64,000 bases of DNA. Source: Adineta ricciae (taxonomy: Eukaryota > Rotifera > Eurotatoria > Adinetida > Adinetidae). Below, one piece after another: positions 37,794 through 51,162 of this stretch (positions are counted from its first letter, which is position 1; each line of letters opens with the position of its first letter). The position numbers and the translations under genes were made by a program. The stretch covers positions 27,933 through 91,932 of the forward strand of contig CAJNOJ010000363.1 of assembly GCA_905250025.1 (NCBI GenBank). The letters run 5' to 3'. The notes under the pieces are model-generated. The model did not search any database, had not been told where the DNA came from, and saw only the letters and a list, made by a program, of their open reading frames with translations.

Positions 37794-40076
37794 CAGTAAA
37801 ATCTCTCTAATGTGAACACCAACGGGGCCAAGCGAAAGCGTTCACATTAATAAGGTGATCATATTGGAGAGGGATTGTGTAAATATGAAAAAACCTAGAC
37901 TTTTCAAGTAGATTCTTTCTCATTTAATTATTGAGCTATGGTTTATTCACTTTAAACTGCTGTTAATACACTCTGATTACAAAAAAAGAATCTTTTTAAT
38001 ATTTCATTGAAGTTCACATCGAATCTTACAGATTTAAAGGTTTAAAATAATCATAGATTGATCGTTGTCTCGCAACGTTCCAATCTAATAAGATATCAGT
38101 AAGTTTTGACTGCATTTGAATTACAAGTCGATGTAAATCAGGTTGTTGTGTAGTGGATAATAAACGAAGTCGACGAATCATCTCGCGAGACTCTGCTAAT
38201 GATGGTGGATCTTCAGTTGGTGCATCTTCACTGTTGTCTGACTCACTGGCATCAAGATCATTGATCATCACAATCTTCTCAACTGAATCGTTCCATTCAT
38301 TAAAAACTGGTATGTCCTCATGAATATTCTAAAATAAAACAACTATGAGGATTAAGATTCTGTCGAGTTTTTCTTTTAACAGCTTACCACAAAATCGTTT
38401 GCTGAGATAACCTTTCCATCGATTGACAAGTATTTCAGCACCTTGTCGAGTTCATCAATTGGTTTATCTTTCGATGGTAAATCACCATCACTCATTTCTA
38501 TTGCATCCACTGGAATCAAATCATTAGCACCAGTAGGTTTTTTAAATCCTGCTGAAGTGAATATATTTTGTATTGTTTCTTGTGTTACCGATTCCCATGC
38601 AGATCCAATTCAATACACAGCATCTAATGCATTGATTTGAATGTCATCAATAGCTTTTGCAGCACTTGCACTTGCAATGATATGTTTAACTAAATTACGT
38701 TTGTAGTGGGCTTTGAATGCACGAATTACACCTTGGTCCATGAGTTGAATTTTCGCTGTTGTATTAGCTGGAAAGAATTTCAATTTGATATTCTATAGTG
38801 CAACATCAGGTGGATGTACTGGTGCATTGTCAAGAAACAGAAGTATATGACGTTTCTGTTTTTGCATATTCAAATCTGATTGTTCCAACCATTCGATAAA
38901 GATCTTACTATTCATCCAAGCCGCTCGATTACTGTACCATGAGACAGGTAGTTTTGTCATATCGATGTTTTTGAAACATCGGAGTCTTGCAGATTTGCCT
39001 AGAACGAGAATTGAATCTAATGTTTGAATTTTGCAAAATAATCAAAATTTATTTACCTATAACAATTGGTTTTAACTTTTCATTACCTAACCAGTTCGCA
39101 CACAACATCACTGTGTATCGATCTTTCGATTTCTTTCCACCTTTGCAATCGTTTTTGTCTAAAGTCAATGATCGATCAGGCATGAGCTTGTAAAACAAAC
39201 CAGTTTCATCAAAGTTGAAAACATAACTGGGATTATAATGTTCAATAATATTTGGTAACCGAATTTTCCAATCTTCTACCACGTTTACATCGACTGATCG
39301 ACTTTCACCGCAAATAAGACGAAACTGAATATTGTATCTCGTTCGAAATCTGTCCAGCCAGCCATTAGTAGCTTTAAATGTACCTGTTGTATCACCAAGT
39401 TGTTCGGCTATGTTTCGAGCATATTCCTGAATTATTGGTCCAGATATAGGAATATTCTTTGACCGTTGAATAACAAACCAATCGAAGACTTGATCATTTA
39501 ATTCTTGACTAAATTCACCTTTAATTTTTCTCTTCACGTTTCTACTTTGATTAGCTTCATAATCATTCATATATTCGTACTTTCGTTTGAGAATATTGGA
39601 TACACCACCGAGAGATAAACTGAACTTATTACTAAGTTCTCGATGTGATAAGCCACGATCTTTAGCTTTTCTAAGATCAACCTTCTGTTCAAGAGTTAGA
39701 TCATTACGACGTGACGTATTCATTAATGTACAATTTATTACAAGGAAACAAACAAAATACAAACAGAAAATTGATTGTTTTCTCTCTCTTTAGTCATTTT
39801 TCTCTCTTATAGTCTTTTCTCGCTTATTCAGTCCGACAGAATGAGCCAATAACACGTGTGATATTATTCTTTGATAGATGGTGCCAGATATTAATGTTCA
39901 CATAAGAGAGGTAATTGACACAATCCGGACCGAAAAAAAGCGTTCACTTTCAGAATCACGAGGTGATCATAAAGGAGGGGGTCAAAATCAGCAAAATTCG
40001 TTCGGTGGGACCGGAGAGCGTTCAGTATAACAGGTTGATCACAATATAGGGGTGTTCACTAACAGAGGTTTTACTG
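37794..40076. mobile_element. Tigger/pogo-type transposon, 2283 bp
   Basis: Ends are CAGTAAAATCTCTCTAATGT at 37794 and the mirrored TTAGTGAACACC-type end closing GGTTTTACTG at 40076, with TA on each side (37792-37793, 40077-40078). Subterminal motifs resembling GCGTTCAC...GTGATCA occur once on the left (about 37846) and twice on the right (about 39949 and 40018), candidate transposase-binding sites. Carries one transposase gene on the minus strand. Confidence 0.92.
38026..39723 (-). pseudogene. Tigger/pogo transposase (CENP-B-like), three exons
   Basis: Exons 39723-39057, 38998-38388 and 38328-38026 with GTAAAT and GTAAGC donors. Start MNTSRRNDLTLEQKVDLRKA gives the CENP-B N-terminal helix-turn-helix; a second DNA-binding part ends near GWLDRFRTRYNI. 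The DDE_1 domain has VFNFDETGLFYK (first Asp), ILLFLDNAPVHP (second) and IQLMDQGVIRAFKAHYKR (third). The acidic C-terminal exon ends DYFKPLNL. TAG at 38793-38795 stands where families have Gln, and TGA at 38610-38612 where a Trp is usual; each is one transition from sense. Otherwise intact, so a recent death. An upstream ATG at 39762 is possible, but the 39723 start fits the family. Confidence 0.9.
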
Positions 40077-41429
40077 TACTTACATCGATACCCCCTACCA
40101 CATACGAAGTAATCAGCAAAATCTGAGACATGATTGTGTCACGACCGTCTAAGTTTATCAGAAACTCACTCTTAAAATACAGTTTCAATTAGTATCGCAT
40201 CGTTATAGTATATAGAATAAACTGCTATACCTTATGAATTTCTGATAAGATCCGTTTATTGTTAAGAAAACATTAGTATCGGGTATTATTTTGATGAGAA
40301 GTATGAAGTATCTAGTTATTTTTGTTCAATCTGTTTTACCGCATATCATGGATCTTTGTAGAAATGTGTTGGACCTTAGACATGCTTACTTCTCTCTTTA
40401 TCTGTACATTATGTTAATCTCGTTACGACTAATGAATTACACGAGTGATTACTTGCGCGATACATTATCATGGTAACGAATTATCCGTCCACCATATAAG
40501 TGCGTGTTGTTATATGTAAAAGACGCGATTTATGGTAGGAAGAATAAATAAAGACATGGTTCCATCGGATATACATTTTTTCCATCAAAAATCGTTGCAA
40601 TTAGCAAAATGCCTCGTCTTGTAAGAATAAATATTTAAAAGTATAAGAACGTATTGATCAACCTATGTAGAACCAATAAGTGTCTCTGCCGTTGATCTAC
40701 ACTACGGCTCCTGAAAGGACAATTTGAGGGTAATGAGAGTTTTCATGCCATATTGTCACACCAGAATTTGGCTAAAATTCGAAGATGAAATTGTTTGAAC
40801 GAGTGGTTCCTGAGTTATTGGAAAACTATTGATATTTCTCTATGACTTCTTATGTACTCCATCCGATACACTTGTTGCAGTACACCTAATTTTCAGATAA
40901 AATCCGAAGTTTCCGTATTTATTTCAACATGTCGACACATTTGGAAACGTTGGACATTTACGGAACTTCTTTGATGGGTTTGGTAGAAAATATTACTTTT
41001 TAGTGTGCTATGTCGAAAATTTGAGCGCAATCTGATTTTTCTATCGAAATTTATCCTGTGAACAAACAGGCGGACGGACAGACACACTGACCGAGTCTGG
41101 TAGCGTACTCACTTTTTCAGTACACAAAAAGTTCCTTAGCGCAAAATTCTACTGTTCTGTAAACAGAATTTTCATGATTGAAGAGTTATTTCGGTGTAAG
41201 ATCGAGCAAAGCGCTCTCAACGAGTCCAATTTATATGTATTAATAAGATTTTTAATATCTTTTTCTTTTTCAACTCTCTTTATGTTAAATTAAAATAAGT
41301 CTTAGAAGTATGTCTTTAAATGAAAAAACATTTTTGATAAGATCGCACTGAAAAATGATAAACATCGAGGAAAACACTGAAAAACAGTGAATAATATATA
41401 TTAACTGATGATGAGTTAATTAGAAAGCA
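40077..41429. other. intergenic between Tigger and the NRPS 3' end
   Basis: AT-rich, with no convincing gene. The open frame 40291-40476 (+) is short and hydrophobic without family marks. No clear AATAAA follows the NRPS stop on the minus strand. Confidence 0.45.
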
Positions 41430-44400
41430 TCATTTAACTTTTTGTGCCGGTACACCAGACCAATTTGTATTATGTTCTAGTTGGTCATTTTTCATCACAA
41501 GCGTCAGTGGTAAAATACGATTTTTGCCGCCAAGTGTTGCTCCAGAAAATATTGCTGTACGACTCATAAGTACGGCAGAATCATTGACAGTGACGCGAGC
41601 GAATTTCATCAACCGTTGTTCAAATGAATGACACTTAGAATATAAATTTAGAAAAGTTTTTTATGGAAGTCTAGAATAATAAAACGGTTTCTTACCAAAA
41701 TATGCGTACCCATATGTAGGCGAACATGATTGCCTATTGTTGTAAGAAAAGGATCAGTAATACATAATATACCATTCAGAATGACGTCACATCCAATTTT
41801 AGCGCCCATAATACGGAACACGAACACGAGCAATTGTGTTCCTGACAGATATGGCATAAAGAATATCCAATAGTCAACTACAAATTTAAGTATTATAACA
41901 TTGATCAGAGTGATAAAGTCTGAAGATTTGTGTTTGATTGCGAAAGCAATAAAAATAAAATAGCGACATGCTATACAAAAAAGAACGAAAAGCATAAGTG
42001 TCGCAGAGGAAGGTTGTAGTAGTACGTATAGACTGAGAACTGTGCACCTAATTATGAAAAAAATAATGCTGTGAAGTAATAGAGCAGACATTGAGAACGA
42101 ATTCGAATAAAATGATAAATCATTTTCAGTAGACACATTATCAACTAGTGCAAAAGGCATCTCACGAGCTGGAATACCGAGGAGCACCTTCTTAGTATCC
42201 CGACTAACTGTTTCTCGTGTTACTAAAGAAAGACTACTAATTATAATTTCAGATGGAACTTGTGCACCAGGCATGATTGTACACCAATTACCAAGGGTTG
42301 TATTTGTGTCAAGATGTATACGATCAAAACAACAAAGGCCCTCCCTTGTCATTTCATAGGGATGAAGTTTAGCTTCTAAAAACGTTGTGACACCACTGCC
42401 AACAGTAAAAAGATTTGATGGAAAATATAATATTTTTCGAAAGTCACTGAATTTAACATCATTTTCAATACGAGCACCTAACCACCGAAAAATAACGGGC
42501 GCAAAAGCTTCGTACGCTGGCACACGATCTAGTGAATGAGAAAATGATGTTATAATCAATTGACGCAGCCACGATTTATGAAGATAATAGTAGGAATTAA
42601 GTTGGTAATGTCCAGTATCAATGGGACCCACTAAAAATTTTAATAAAAGCAGTGCAGTAGAAATGCACATTAATATCCAAATGAACCAAGTTAATGTAAG
42701 TCGAATAGGCAATGGTAATGACATTATAACAAAACAGTGGTAAACACCATATGCTGAAAATAAAAGTATATTATGAACAAGGAAAAGGCCAGCCAGGTGA
42801 ATAAACTGATATATTGTTTGATTCATCGATATTGACCGATCTTTTATAACTATTCGGTCAGAGGACGCTACAAGACGGCCTGTAACGGCAGACATTGGTT
42901 CTACATAGACATGATCTTCAATAATCACTTTGTCATATAGTACACTGCGTGTATTAACAGAACAACACGATCCAATATAGATTGGATAAAGTTCATAAGT
43001 ATGATCTTGATAAGATAAATTTGAAAATATAACTTCTTCGTCGATAAATGTTGATTCACCGATCTCAATCAACCAAGGTGCGTCGATCAACGTTGTGTAA
43101 ATATGTGTATGACGTCCAATTTTAGCTCCACATAATCGTAAATAAAAATTGTAGAATGGTGTTCCTATTATGTGGTGCAACCAATAGGAATTATTTGTTA
43201 ACCATAAACTATTTAAAAACCACCAACGATAGTATCGCCAGGAATAAAGTTTATCTTTCTGATTTATAATCCCTTGTGGAAGAAACATCAAACGCTGACA
43301 AACAACGTACGATAAAAGATGAAAGACAGGAATGAAAATAAGAGCAGTAGGCAAGTTGAAGTAATAAAGTGACCATAGAGGGCATAATCCATGAGTTACA
43401 ATCAAAAGAATGCCTATTATCTCAATACACAAGGACGGTTTAGGTCTTTCCTTCTCGTTGATAGACTCTACAATCTCCGATTTTATAGATGTTTCGTCTG
43501 ATTTGATAACCGATAGTTCAATAGCTTGAGCGAGTTGTCGAACTGTTGGATTTGAAAATAATGTGACGGCATCAATTTTACCAGAAATTTCTTTTCGTAT
43601 AAGCCAGAGCGCTTTTATAGCATCTAGTGATGTGCCACCCATCTGGCCAAATGACATATTTACGTCAGGTGAATTATTGTGAAATGCTTCGCTAAAAATA
43701 CGACACAAATGTTCTTCCAAGGGTGTTACTGGTACTGTGCCACTAGTGCAGTTATCAGACTGAATGAAGTCGTGAGGTGCTGGCAACCGTTTCCGATCTA
43801 CTTTTCCGTTGGCGTTTAATGGTAGTTGTTCAAGAATGATGAATTTAGATGGAATCATGTGGGACGGTAAATAAGTCTGACAGTGTTTCCGTATTTGATT
43901 GTCATCGATTGTAGAGCTTTGGACATAAGCAATCAGCTGACTATCATTCCATTTCGTAACAATACAAGCAGAAATAGATGTGTTCAGCAAGCATTTTTCG
44001 ATTTCTTCCAGTTCAATCCGCTGCCCATACAATTTGACTTGATAGTCTTTTCTCCCTCGGTAATGAAGAAGGCCATTATTATCCACAGTAGCTAGATCAC
44101 CTGTTCGATAAAATATCTGGCCATTGATCGATAATTGTGCTTTTCCTGTCAACTCTCTATGTCTTAAATAGCCAGCAAAGACACCAATACCTCCAACATA
44201 TAATTCACCATCTCGATTGATGGGAACGTGTTGTAAAAGCTCGTCTAAGACCATACAAGTATAGTTAGGAAGTAAGCGACCAATTGGCGCACTTGATTTA
44301 TCGAGTTGCATATCGACACAGTGATACGTACAATCAATGGTCGTTTCTGCTGGTCCATACAAATGCACTATTCTAGTATTTTCTAATATGTGTTTGTACA

Positions 44401-46917
44401 ATTTCTCAAATAGTTGAACTGTACTTTTGTCGCCTAGAAAACATTAGTGGATAGTTTCTGACTATATATGCAAACATCTTACCGCCGATATCAAGAGTTC
44501 GTAATGTTTCCAATTTTGGATGATCATTTTTCAGGAGAAAATCGCACATATTGTTGAGATACGCTGGAACACTTTGCATGTATGTAATTTGCTTCTCCTT
44601 CAAAATTTTTACAACGTATTCTACATCCATGTTTCCTTCAGGGTGTAGAAATACAAGATTCGCACCGAGGATTAATGTTCCTAATACTTCTTGCACATGA
44701 ACATCGTATGAACAGCTTGCCATCTGTATTACTGTGTCTTGAAATGTATATAAACCAATATGAAGTAGGGATCGAATACATCCAATAAAATTACGATGCT
44801 GAATTTCAACCTTAATGAAAAGATAATGTTTAAAACCATGTTACATACGACAAAAAATTTACCGCTTTTGGTATTCCGGTTGAACCACTAGTAAAAATAA
44901 CATAGGCACGATTGCTTAGCGTCACGGTTACATTTGATAATTGCTCAAAATCAATATTAGTTTCCATGTGACTGTCAACAAAGGTCGCATCAATATCTAT
45001 TGAAGTGACGTCATTATGAAATTTATTCGCAGTGAGAGAATGAACGAGGACGATATTCGCTTGAGTCTGTTGTAGAAGTGAGGCCAGACGGTGTTGTGGA
45101 TCTTTAGTTGATAGTGGGCAATAGACACAACCAACCATTTCAATCGCCATCATACCAATGACCTAAAAATGTGAATATTTATGGAAAAGATGAAAACACT
45201 GAATGGTAAAATAGACTTACCATCGATAAACTTCTATCGACACATTGACAAATTATATCATCTGATTTTACAGAGTATTTCTTCAAAAGATATAAAGATA
45301 ATATTTGAGCATAATGTAATAATTCAGCATATGTCAACGATTGTTCATCAAGTTCGACTGATAATTTTTGTGGATACTTTACTACTTGATATGAAAACTC
45401 TTGGTGTACGCAATTCATAGAAGAAAATAGTGTTTGTGTATGGTTTATAGATTGTGTGAGGATTTGCTCGTCTGGCAGTTGTAAGGACAATTCACAAACG
45501 GATATGTTCAATTTTTGATCATTAATAGATGCAAATAGTCGCTTCAACATGGAATGATACTGTTGTCCAATGATATGAACTGTTTCTACTTTGAATACAT
45601 CACGTGATGCGTTGATTGTACATGAAACTTGATTAGTATCGCGAGCATGTTCAATTTTGAAAACTAAATCAAACTTTCTCATCATTTCATTATCATACAT
45701 TTGCATGGTAAGGGGCATCAAAGAAAGTCGACTATTATTAATGATTGGTTCATTTTCGACCACATTCAATGTGTGTGATAGAAACTGGAATGCTGTGTTA
45801 AGAGTTGCGGGCTCCGAAACACTGGAATGCTGATTAAAAATACGTTGCAGAGGAAAATAAGAGAATTTCATACTATTTGTTAACATCTCTTTAACATATT
45901 CGATTAGTTGATGACAAGATCCATAAGGACAGAGTTTACATCGTAGAGGAATAATACTATCAAATGTCCCAATGATTGATTTTAATTCATTCCTATATCG
46001 GCCATCGATACTTTTTCCAATACATAGATCGTTTTCGCTGTTAGTTATTTTAAATAAAAAAGCATAATACATAGCAAGTACTAGTTGTTCTAGTGTAACA
46101 TTATATAACGATGCGTATGTGAGAAAATGATATGATAAATCTTGATCAAAATCAAAAGAAATGGATACTGTATGATTTGTTCGATCTTCATCCATAAGTC
46201 GATGCTGGTCATATGGTAATGATAAAGGCTGATCAAGTTTACAATCACAAAGAGCATCAAACCAAAAACTACTAGCGCCATTCATTGACATTTGCTGTTC
46301 GATGATGGCATCTAAAATGATGAGAAAGCTACATGTTGTGAAACGGAATTATTATAAATGTTTATAATTACAATCAAGATAACGTAAAGTATTATTATCA
46401 TTTGTTGGTAGTTGGCCTGTTGTATAAGCTTGATTAAGATCATCAAGAAACAAATTCATTGATTGAAGATCAAACACAGCATGGTGAAAATTGAAAATAA
46501 GAACATCATTGTGAGAAAGATATTCATTGGAAGACCTTTCTTTGTGATAAACAACGTGACAACGAAAGACAAGTCCACGTGTAAGATGAAAAAGTTGTGA
46601 ATTATATTTTTCTTCATGTATAGTATTATCTAGTTGTTCCTCTGTTTCATAAGTACTTTCGATGAACGCAAACAATCGATTGTGGTTCTCATGCAAATCT
46701 GTAACTCGTTGTATTAGTTGATCTTTTTCTGTGTCGAAGTTCAGTGATGTATGAAGTGACTGATGTCTCATAACACATACTTGAAGAGCATTTTCGAGTT
46801 GTTTAGTTGATATTGTACTAGACGTAGCTAAACGATAGACGAAGGGTATGTGATGAGTTGCAATTTCTGATTTTGTGTCTTCGAGCCAAATGCGTGCTTG
46901 TGCAGACGATGCGGGTG
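41430..46917 (-). CDS. NRPS: condensation-adenylation-thiolation plus Pls/PosA-like terminal membrane domain
   Basis: Exons (minus): 46917-46372, 46311-45221, 45162-44863, 44810-44483, 44433-41696, 41633-41430; 1734 codons plus stop in one phase-consistent frame. Condensation domain with FHHAVFD near residue 145. Adenylation domain about 450-950: YVIFTSGSTGIPKA, LYGPAETTIDCTYH, FYRTGDLA, GRKDYQVKLYGQRIEL, LNANGKVDRK. Thiolation site MGGTSLDAI near 1020, Ser being the phosphopantetheine attachment. From about 1090 several membrane helices alternate with hexapeptide (left-handed beta-helix) blocks such as GAKIGRHTHIY, GARIENDVKF and GAKIGCDVIL, ending WSGVPAQKVK. This matches the terminal domain of epsilon-poly-lysine-type synthetases. 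The first exon starts at an acceptor in phase 1, so an upstream exon is required; none is seen before 52.5 kb. Likely the 3' part of a larger gene of bacterial or fungal origin. Product unknown. Confidence 0.93.
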
Positions 46918-47192
46918 CTATAACAAAAAGAAGTAATACTAAAATACAACTAACAAAATTCCTTATGAAACGTTTTTAGATTTTTTGTTGACTATTGCTA
47001 CTTCCGAAGCGAGGAAAAGAAAATAGGGTTTGTCTATTGAAAAAAAATTTAGTCATTTCATTAATCATCGCGACCTAATATTCTTTGAATCTTTTGTGCT
47101 TACCACGATGATAAGCTCTTAGCCCACATTAAATATAATAATACGCGGAAAAATGAAGTAATGTTTGTCCAATTATGCGAGATAAGTACATA
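46918..47192. other. upstream intron-like DNA of the terminal NRPS module
   Basis: Begins, on the minus strand, with a pyrimidine-rich acceptor (TTTTTGTTATAG) for the exon at 46917. No coding exon is recognised. Confidence 0.5.
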
Positions 47193-49024
47193 GGGTATTC
47201 AATAAGCTCTCGTAGTTTTCTATATCTCTCTCGAATAATTGTAATTCCTGTCTTTTTTACACCATATATTCGAGTTAATTGTCGTGATATTACATAGAAA
47301 ATTTCATCAATCTAGCTGATTCTTTTGACATCCAACTGGGGTACGTATTGCATAAAAATGGCTCCTTGATTACTCACATTTGCCATAACGCACAGCTGAC
47401 TATTAGCTAGCATATCTTTTACTCGTTTTATCACCTACTATAGAGCACGACCAGCCATCGGTCACCCTACGCTATGAAAGATTTAAAACTATTAAACTAG
47501 CGAGAGGCCAACCTTTTTTGAAGCAACTCTGACGAGAAAACCTTTAGAATCTAGAGAACTACTGTCTCTTCCATCTATGATTTGCCAAAGGACAAAAATC
47601 TTTTCCCCCAAATTTCTGAGCATGAATATATTGAAAAATCGTAAAAATTTCGACGGTGACTGTGATACAGTGACGTCATTGGGATGTCTCCTTCTATAGA
47701 TATCATTGTTACCTTGTCTTTGTTCGAAATATTTTACAGGAATATTCCATGTGGTCATAGTCCTTCGGAAATATTCTGAGGATATTTCATTATTCTGACT
47801 CCATATATAATCACAGTTCTTTTTATATTGTTGTGTTTAGTTTTCGTTTATTTTCAAATAAACTCGTATACACCTCAAGACGTGACGATGACTTTTTGGC
47901 TTTTGCGAAAAAAATCAATAGGAATTACGGAGTCGATTCGAAAATACGGTTCAACCAGATCCTGATCTTTGAACACATCTGAGGTATGTTCCCGATGAAG
48001 TAGAAACCACAGCTGAATTCCAGCAAAAACGTAGGTATGGATCTCTCAAACTATCCACATAGAGCACGCAATTTTCGATAAAATTCCGAACGCTTGGCTG
48101 TGCTCTATACTAGATTTTAAGTCCAAGTTGAATATACTGTGTTAGCCATAACTTCATTGGATTGTATTCGGAGAAGATAGCAACACTGCTTATTATGTTG
48201 TTTAAAAACCATGAATTAGTCTTATCCACAAAAATACGGTTTTGTGAAAATACCTTTTGCATGGATGAACTTTCGTTCATTTAACTACTATAAATAGTTT
48301 TCCCCAGCTGCTTTACAAATTATCATGAAAGAAAAATTAGTCGGATTAAAATAAACTGTTAACACAGCCTTCTGTAGTTTGTACTATAGTCAGCAAAAAT
48401 CGTTTATACATATTTAGTTTCTCTGTCATTTCGCGACGATAATGATATTGAATTCAATATTGGAATATCAAAGCCCGATCCGATGTATGTGAATGCTATA
48501 ACGTTAAAGCTGTTTACGTTTTGATGCATTGTCACATAGCTATTATCTCTTTCCATCTCTTTCTTTCTCTCTTCGCATACTGGACTTTGTTCGTCCTTCA
48601 TTCTTCCATGTGTTCTCGTCGGTCTGGGTCAAATGTTTCTGAGTGATCTGAAACGTGGACGTACTTTTCGTACATTCATAAGCAGAAGTTCCTGATGACT
48701 TCTCCTTTGTTCTTGAGCCTTATAAAGACTCATCTCTTTCAAAATAAAGGCATTCGTCTTCGTCGTTTCGATTAGCCAATTTTTCACATTTTAACTTCAA
48801 TTCATCGAGATTTCATGACCGAAAAGGTCAGGAAAATCTCGTCAGTGGCCAAGGAGCCATTTTTATGCAATATGTACTCCAGTAGGATATCAAAAGAATC
48901 AGCTAGATTGATGAAATTTTCTATGTAATATCATGACAACTAACTCGAATATATGGTGTAAAAAATGGAGGAATTACAATTATTCGAGAGGAATATACAT
49001 AACTGCGCGAACTAACCGACACCC
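47193..49024. mobile_element. mariner-like element with about 180-bp inverted repeats
   Basis: 47193-47385 and 48840-49024 are imperfect reverse complements. The outer ends GGGTATTCAA and CCGACACCC are bordered by TA-rich sequence, like Tc1/mariner termini. The minus strand of the left arm and plus strand of the right arm read a similar peptide (GAIFMQYV and DEIFYVIS). The interior shows no transposase; the open frame 47492-47758 (-) is unrecognised. It sits in the gap between the two NRPS parts. Confidence 0.7.
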
Positions 49025-50877
49025 ATATATAAAAGGAAAATAACAGCACATAATTTCTCTTGAATATTCTATACATTTGAGACTACTGCTTTTCCTAAAT
49101 ATAAAGATCTTGATGTTAGTTACTTCCCTTCCGAGATACGAGAGTCTGCCACATTCACCGAAAAGAACAGTTTCAAATGTGTAGAATGTTATAGAGACAA
49201 TATCATATCTAATTTGCTTGCAGAACAGTGATTAAGAGGTATTCATCTCACGCTGCTTCATGGAATTTTCCAAGCGGAGTCCTCTTTTATACTGGACGAA
49301 CCACCTCCACAGGGTTATGAAAAACGCAATTAACGTTTGATGATAATTGGATGATTGAAGAATTTAGGTCAGGTAATTGACAGCGATTTTATGCTACAGG
49401 TGAATAAGTACGGAATTGATGATGAAAATTATGTTATACATAAGATGTAAAAAAATTGCAGATGAATGAACTCTTTTCAAGGGTTTATTAACCTTACAAA
49501 GTATAAGAAGGGTATCCTACACGCTATATTTTCATATACCATAAAAAGGTTCATTAGCCGCCTATACCCTTGAAAACCACTTTTCTTTTCTACCGTTCTT
49601 CTAAAGAGCACACACTCGAAAATCTTCTAAGGCTAAATCGATGCTCATCTATCCAAAATGGTTTATGAAAGTGCAACGTAAAAGAACTCTCTGCCAAGTT
49701 TATCAAAAAACACGGTTCATGAGAGCGTACATCACGTTCATAAATCTGAAAAAGGTTCGTAATTCGGCGATTCTTTCACAGCGTACACTATGTGAAAACC
49801 CCTTCAGTAAAACTAGATTTTCTCTAGAATACCTCAAGATTTGGTTACACAACTTCTACAGAAAGTTATCGAACATTCAGCTAAATAATACGAACAATAA
49901 ATAAACGTATTACTGAACTATTTGATACGCAATTCTATCCCTATTGTACGCCTAATTCAGCATATCGAAGAGACTTGTACAGGTTAAAGTCGAAAAAGCA
50001 ACGTTTTCAAAAAGTGTTGCCAATACATATAGGCTACTACCGCTTTATTTTTGAAGCAGGAACTCTTACCTTGTTTATGAATAAATCAATCTGCGATCAC
50101 AAATCAGACAGTTAATCTACGCCGTGTAACATCTAGTTACATTCTTTAATATGATCGTTCAAAATATTTAACATATGGGTATGTAAGATGCGTATGACAG
50201 TATATACACACAAAGTCTCATAACTTCGAAGCTTCTTATGAAAATGTAGTGCAATGCACAACATTATGTTGCTACCATCAATGATGGTCTCAAGGAAGAA
50301 AGAGTTGCATGAGTTAAAATTTATTGACACTATCATATCTAACTCTGGACTACATATCGGCAAGATTTAATTGGAATGTGAGGTATAAGTTGAGCACGGT
50401 GCTTCGTAGTTTTCATCCATTGACTCATACATCAAAATCTTCAAAACACACATAAGCTACATGACTAAAATCTAACTTAACACTGTAGCATCGCACATAA
50501 AACCGTCTAGGATGCAGTTAACTCAGAGCAGAAAACCAAATTGATTTTCAGTTTCATAAATAACCGCCATCCTAATCAGCTCCCAGAAATAACAGGCTAA
50601 ACATTAACTCGATTCCACAGCCTACAGTATTCAAATGGCTAAGAAGGAAAAGAATAATTTCTAGGACAAACATCAATGGAAATCAACAGTAACTATACTA
50701 CTTGCTGTATCCAGTTCCAGTATTTCTTATGGTTTCCCCATTGATTTCGTATAATTTCCAGCGATTCTTCACTTGAAAAATTTACCTCTTATCAATCATA
50801 AAAAGTCACGAGAAATCACAGAAATCGTTTTGTCCCTCTTGCAAATGACCCAATAAGTAAGCAATACGAATCGTTAC
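49025..50877. other. no gene; holds a diverged MITE family B copy
   Basis: About 49470-49800 is a diverged copy of the element at 6881-7253 (AAGAAGGGTAT, GCTCATCTATCC and GTTCATAAA in the same order). The remainder is AT-rich without coding evidence. Confidence 0.55.
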
Positions 50878-51162
50878 CTTCATTTATCACATCGTCTTGT
50901 CGACCAAACATAACATTATCGATTTCTCTTGCTTCTTCTGGTAGAATTAGATTAAATAATGATATAGACATGTCAAACATATTTCGTGTTTCCATTCCTT
51001 CTTGCGATGAAAACAATTGTTCGAAAAGATATTGAAATCGTTCACTTGTTTGTTTGATTGCATTTTCATCGAATAAATCAGCTGAGCAAATAAATACACA
51101 AGATAATTGTTTATCATCCGGTGTTGTACTATCGTACACGAAGTTCAATGAAAAATCGAATT
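50878..51162 (-). pseudogene. duplicate NRPS condensation-domain fragment
   Basis: 285 bp nearly identical to 52520-52804, encoding the end of a condensation domain and its linker (LSCVFICSADLFDEN through INEG), with a few substitutions. It starts at the N at 51163 and ends at the same splice position, but the donor is GTAACG rather than GTAAGT and the downstream intron differs. It therefore represents another allele or paralogue of the module, joined here, or a real partial duplication. Confidence 0.85.

Noticed and set aside
43883..44095. Plus-strand open frames within the NRPS and ABC exons
   Set aside because: They are antisense or alternate-frame shadows of the well-supported coding exons.
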